From: Adineta vaga
Lineage: Eukaryota; Rotifera
Assembly: GCA_021613535.1 (NCBI GenBank)
Contig: CP075492.1
Location: 3,100,001-3,164,000, forward strand
Direction of reading: 5' to 3'
Length of the DNA stretch: 64,000 nt
The notes under the pieces are model-generated. The model saw only the letters and a list, made by a program, of their open reading frames with translations, made no database searches and was not told the DNA's origin. Position 1 is the first letter of the stretch. Every line of letters begins with the position of its first letter. Below, piece by piece: positions 58,377 through 64,000 of this stretch. A program made the position numbers and the translations under genes.

Positions 58377-61300
58377 TCAAACACGTGTGGAGAAGCATTG
58401 CGTTTCATAATGATTAGTTAATGGACCAACCTAATTGAGAAGAAAATAAAAGATGCAGTGAAAGTCTTTTTATGAAAAAACGACTTACTAATAATCCATC
58501 GGATTGCCAATTGTTATTGAAATCGAGATAGAAACAAGCAGATTGATACATTCTTATTTGATAATCGGATGTAAAACTCCAAGATTGACGAAGCAAAGGT
58601 GAGTTTCGACTAAATGTTTTATTATAAAAACAAAAGTCTTCTATTTGTTGCGTCGATAATTGGCGAAGTCCATAAATAATCGAATGATGATTTGATGTCT
58701 GATAATTATCAAGAAAATGATAGTTACTCGATGGACATACCAATACCCAATGATCAGATAATGGTAAAGATGGTTTGAGAGAATCAAATTGATAAGTTAA
58801 TAAATAAGAAATATTCGCAATCGATGGATGAATTTCAAGATGAATGGCAAATGTTAAATTAGGATTTGTTTGTTGTAAATGAAATAAATAGTAGTAAAAA
58901 GGTAATGAGGACTCTTTTTTTTCATTGATTAATGTACTATTTTGAACAAGTGCCGATGAAATGATCATTTGTGGATCTCGAGGAATGAAGAATTGAATTG
59001 GATTTGTTAGATTTGTGTTTATATTCAGTTCAGTTCCATTTTCATGCAAAATTGATAAGGAAAATGATCGAGAAAGATTTGTAAAAGCTGGAAATTGATG
59101 ATCATATCCAGGAGAAGCTAACGGTTGAAGAATAGTCTAGAAAAATGAAGAATAAGAGAGAAAAGTTCGTCTCTTTCAGACATACTCGAATGAATACAGT
59201 CTCGTTATAATGAATTTGCGAATAGTTTAATCGATGTAAAAGTGATGAAAATGAGATTTGTTCGAGTGAGAAAATGATAGTAGATGTATTAATTAAGATT
59301 TGTTGATTCTGATTCAAATGTAAATGAAACATTGATGTAATTGATGAAATTATTTCATTAAATTGATTCGAAATCTTCTTTGCGGTTTGTTTTTGATAAT
59401 ATTGGTTTCGTTCGTTTAGATTTATCTCATCGTCGTGCTCTGTATTGAAAGTTCGTAATAAATCTAAACGAAGGATCGTAGCACGTTCTTGTAAAGAACC
59501 ATAAACACCCTACAAAAACAGATTTATTCAACAAGAGACAAGGTGGTCAGTTCTTACATTAAAAGAGTTCACAGCACATTGCAGAAGATGCGTGGCTATG
59601 AAATGAGTATCTTCCAATGGAAGTTTGTTGGCGATTGATTTTAATTGTGAAGATAATTGAAAACATTTGTTGGATGCCAACATCTATGAAAATACTAATA
59701 ACAGAAGAAAAACGAGAGAAAAAATATTTATGTTTTACAGAAGCTGTTCGTGTAAGTTGATTTGTGGTTTGTGTTAATTGTGTAAGTATCGATGATTGTA
59801 ATTGCAGATCTAACAATGTCACAGCAGAGAGATTGCTGACTATCATCAGTAGATCTTCACGTATTTTGATTTGTTCATCAGTATCTAATAGAAATGAATG
59901 ATTTGATGTATTTGTCATCTGAAAAGTTTCATCAATGCAAATGATTAATTTAGATTAATTAAAAACATGAAACTTACTGAATGAAAGGATTGATAATGAA
60001 GAGGTGTGATCGCCATTTGTGTCAATGGAATTCCGTCTAGAAGGCGAAAAACTTAATTTATTCTTATGAAAGTTGAAAAAAAGTATTTACTTTGAATCTG
60101 TTCATTGGCTGTTTCTTGATTCATTTGATGGAATAACTGTGCAATTGATGTTACCATTTGAAAGAATATATTCTGATCTTTTGTATGATTACTATGTACT
60201 AAATCAATAAATTGTGAAATGTTCGATAAGTCTGGATGAACATGAACAGATGGAAGATGATATTCTACATCACAATCGAATATATCTCGAATTTTCACTT
60301 TTAGTTGCAGAGGAGATGTTGGATCAATCGTCATAGGTAAATAAAGGTAAATGATTGGTAGAGCTGTATGAGTAAAGAATGTTTCTTCTGTTGAATTTGA
60401 TTTGTAACCTATGAGGAAAAAAAAATATAGAACGAACTCTTATTGTCAATAAGGAGTGAAGTGAATAACCATAAATAAGATAATCTTTGATTTCATCTTG
60501 ATCAAGCCAATCTGTACATTGAATGGTAAATAGAGTAGTGATTGTACCATTGACTGGATGAATAAGACAATAACCATTGTATGGTGGTTGGTTTACTTCA
60601 ACATCAAAGTAACTGTGACTTTCATTTTCGGATTTTGATGATGAATAAATCACTTCAAAACGCCAATAAATATTCGAGAGATGTTCAATAAACAAATCTT
60701 TCATCACCGTTAATTTCTTTGTATTTAAACCTGCAAAAAATAAATCTGCTTCAAAAGATTTGAATGGAATCCATTGATTAGTTTGATTTGATCTCTTATA
60801 AATCTTCCAACTGATCTTGTCCATCGTGGCACAATTACCGGAACATGATGAAAGAAGAAGAAGTTGAGTATTTCGATTAACATAATGAAAATCTTCATTG
60901 GACGAGATACACATAGTGGCAATGACACATCTAGATCAGGATAAGTAAGAAACAAATTCAGAGAATAAAATCATTACCTGATAGTGATCACCGGTGATGA
61001 CATGTGTTCAAATCGAACAATCAAATAACTAAATGAGTGAAGAGATGAATTTTGTCGATGGATCATTTGAACCATAAATTGATAAGTTCGATTTAAGTGA
61101 AGTAAATTAGTGAAGATTTTCACCGATGAGTTATTGGCATTTAAATATTGAAATGCATTTTGAAAACAACTATGATTTTGATTATTAAATAATTGAAATC
61201 CTTGTAAATCTTCCGGATAAGTTCGACAGTAATAGAAATAATGCCAATCCTAAATTCAAAAAGAAACAATGATTAAAGATATAGAGGCAAAAATATGAAT

Positions 61301-64000
61301 CAATAGTAACGTTTGCATTGAATATTAATTGCATTTGATCGTAAGAGAATTGACCAGGATCAAAAATAATAAGATCTTGTTGATAATCATGTGTAATCGA
61401 TTGTGTATTATATGAAATGAGATTTGTGATTAGTGATGATGAAATAATTTGAATATCTACTAAAGATGATAATGATATTATTGAATATTCATTCATTGTT
61501 ACAGTTAATTTTAGTCGATAGAATCCATAAGGAAGAGTTCGTGATGGAATAGACAGATCTTTGTATATTGTGGAGATGGAATGATTAGATAATGAGATAC
61601 TTGAACATGTTGATGTACAGATAAATATTGACCATTTTGTTTCAATTGATGTTGAATCAGTATAGTTTAATCTGATAATTGAACTAATGTAAATATGTTG
61701 ATTTTGTCGAAAGGTTAATAATGATCCCGATGGAATAAGTTCAACAATTGGTTTATGATAATCTAGAATTGATGAATTAAAAATCAAATCGCAAGTTCAA
61801 ATGAACTTACTTATTACGGAAATTTCACTTGCCGTCTTTTGACCTGTAGGTAATATTAAAAACGAGATATTCAGTTGAAATTATTTCGCTTACTTTCTTG
61901 TTTAATAGTTGTTAACCTATTTGAGATTGAAAAGTCAAGAGTTGATGAAATGATAGTCGACGTTTCTAAAAAGTGAAAAGATGAATTTCGTTATTTTTCA
62001 ATCGTGTTCTTATCCATAGAGTTGTATTAGAAAACAAAATTATGCCTGAGACCTACCACACGAATTGACTCCTATAATGAATTTTTGAATACGACGATTG
62101 GCTTCATCTGCCACATACAAATTACCAGAACTATCGAAACGAACTGAATATGAATAATGGAGTTGAGTTGATTCTGATCCACTCTTTTCGCTACAACCAA
62201 CAAGACATCGAAAATGATAACGACCTACTACTCGAACAACACGATGTTTTTGATTGTCTGCAATGTATAAAATGTTATCGGCGTCTACGATTATACCACT
62301 TGGATATTGTAATTGTAAACCATTGGGAATACCATTACCAGCAACTGTAATTCCATTTGATTCTTCCGATGGAAAAAGTTGAATTCTGTTGTTTCTACCA
62401 TCAGCTACGTAGAGATTGCAATGAACATCGACAAATATCCCAACAGGATGAGATAGGCTCTTTTCACTTGAACCAGATTTATCATTCTCTCCTGCAGCAG
62501 TCGACTCTGTTTTGTCTCTGCCATTATTGAGCGATATTTTAACCACTATATGTCTCAGGTTAATGGAACAATAAAGATCATTTTTGACATCTAGAAATAG
62601 TGCATAACAATTTCCAGAGAACTTTGAAATGGGATCTCCTCTCGTAGCATTTAATGTCCATTTATCGATTTGACCTGTCTGATTGTCATTTTCAACATAA
62701 ATATCACCATTCGTTGTAACAAACAGACCTGTCCAGGCGAATAACTTCCCGGTGGATATTTTCCGAGGATTCTTGTTATTTGTTTTTGACCAGATCAGAA
62801 TTTGTCCGTGAGTATGATCAACTACGTAGACAGTATCATGGGAGTCAATGAAGATACCACGGGGCTCGGAACCAACAAGACTTTGACTAGCAAATGTGAT
62901 TCCACATGAACTCCATTTCGAATTTGTAGGAACAATTGGTTGATTGAACGATTCTAAACAAAGAAGAAATATAGTTTCAGATTAGTTTTAACACTTTAAA
63001 GCAAGTTAAAGACTATTAGAACATATAAATGAGTGATACTGCTATATAGAATGGTTGTAACCTCAAGAACTACTCACGTGAATAACTGAGAATTTGGAAT
63101 TTTTGTACTCGATGATTATCCCAATCAGCAACATAGAGTGATCCATTTCTATCAAATGCCAATGAATGTGGGCCTTTCAGCTGATTTGTTGCAGTTCCAA
63201 AACTTCCCGTGCAAGCAACAATACACACACCATACCATGATCCAACAAGCCATCGAATAATGCGTCCTTGATCGCCAGCTTCACTTATGTACATATATTC
63301 ATTTGCATCAACTATCACATAGGTGGGTTTGTTGAGCTGTGTTGCTTTGTCACCAGCATTGCCATCACCAGCCACACGAATTCCTTGAGAAGCTCCCGGC
63401 AACCATTTCATGATTCGATGATTCTGACGATCTGCAATGTACATAATTCCTGCGTCGTTCACAAAGATTCCATATGGTTCATTAAATTGATCGTCATTGG
63501 ATCCGCTATCTTCGTTTTTTCCGGCGATGATCTGACCGATAGTTGAATTCGACAGAAATAACCAGATGCAATGTTCATCTCTATCACTTACATATATGTT
63601 ACCTTCATTATTCACATACAAATAGAACGGTTGTTTTGATCCGGCGAGATTAGCAGCTGTAGCTGGATTTGAACCGTTGAGTGATATTCGTTGTATTCTT
63701 TTATTCTTAGTGTCAGTAACATAGAGGGATTTGTTAAAAACAAAAACATCATGTGGTTCATTGAACTGGTTGAGAGCAACACCTGGTCCAAAGCCAATAG
63801 CAAAGTTCTTGATGGAAGAATTCAGATGAACAACAAGAATACGATGATTAAATTCCTCACCAATGTACAAAATCTCTTGGTCAGTGATATGTATTCCTAC
63901 GGGTCCATCAAGCTGAGTAAGAGATGATCCCGCGGTTCCGTTTTTCTGGCCTGCAACTGTGATACCATTTTGATCCCAATAAGCTTGACGAGATAATTTT
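58377..64000 (-). CDS. NHL-REJ-GPS protein (polycystin-1/suREJ-like), 5'-partial
   Basis: A long multi-exon gene entering from the right edge. 64000-63070 encodes NHL repeats (GPVGIHITDQEILYIGEEFNHR, YGIFVNDAGIMYIADRQNHR, HSLAFDRNGSLYVADWDNHR). After a roughly 120-bp intron a second NHL set follows (62955-62040). Short linker exons lead to an Ig/PKD- and REJ-like region (about 61800-59100; a run of receptor-for-egg-jelly style exons with DIFDCDVEYHLPSVHVHPD). The last exons carry SACFYLDFNNNWQSDGLL, a 58-bp-class intron, then THxxETQCFST: the W...C...C pattern of a GPS autoproteolysis site. The frame ends at TGA 58379, right where the threonine-containing cleavage strand should be, so the PLAT and channel/TM parts of polycystin-like proteins are missing. 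It is probably an extracellular adhesion or receptor protein. Confidence 0.75.

Noticed and set aside
1-64000. TGA reassigned as a sense codon
   Set aside because: Intact genes here end at TGA (37760, 42477, 54544) with non-coding sequence after it, and TAG/TAA lesions also occur.

Overview
The window looks like nuclear DNA of a bdelloid rotifer (Adineta/Rotaria type). The evidence is AT-rich DNA, short GT-AG introns (mostly 46-61 bp where I could place both splice sites), many small rhodopsin-like peptide GPCRs, NHL-repeat proteins, R-S-E ADP-ribosyltransferases, several genes of bacterial look, and a recurrent motif resembling the published bdelloid telomere unit TGTGGG. There is no operon structure. 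All family calls come from reading motifs; no database search was run.

Layout. 1-1050: start of an ARM-like helical protein, leaving the window on the left. 3507-5502: secreted NHL-Kelch protein with an in-frame TAG. 6.5-10.1 kb: mostly empty, with an LRR relic and repeats. 10.1-13.5 kb: a membrane-anchored methyltransferase-like protein, a cytosolic dual-specificity phosphatase, a small secreted protein and a membrane dual-specificity phosphatase. 16.8-31.2 kb: three close paralogous GPCRs (A 16812, B 20988, C 29868), B and C lying in a duplicated block of about 2.4 kb. Between them lie a class-V PLP enzyme, an ornithine-type mitochondrial carrier, a PPxY-tailed type I membrane protein, a broken GPCR and a frameshifted SMYD-like SET gene. 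31.5-34.7 kb: a six-exon, 934-aa model joining an N-terminal membrane segment to a bacterial-type alpha/beta hydrolase. 35.1-42.5 kb: an R-S-E mono-ADP-ribosyltransferase followed on the same strand by a sacsin-type ATPase fused to a DarT-like ADP-ribosyltransferase. 42.7-46.4 kb: relics, a small secreted protein and a bacterial-type UDP-glycosyltransferase pseudogene. 46.7-57.5 kb: three intact GPCRs, one broken GPCR, a Helitron helicase relic, an LRR fragment and a lesioned single-pass receptor-like gene. 58.4-64 kb: a large NHL-REJ-GPS (polycystin/suREJ-like) protein leaving the window on the right.

Three threads stand out. First, the sacsin ATPase-DarT fusion next to an R-S-E ART is the best candidate for an undescribed system, perhaps nucleic-acid-directed defence or stress ADP-ribosylation; its single in-frame TGA must be resolved. 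Second, about 15 small G/T-rich, mostly inverted-repeat elements are scattered through the window, and at least eight lie on or within about 190 bp of the 3' end of a gene or gene fragment. Third, many genes carry one isolated lesion (often an in-frame TGA), which fits decay of redundant copies in a degenerate tetraploid or an error-containing assembly.
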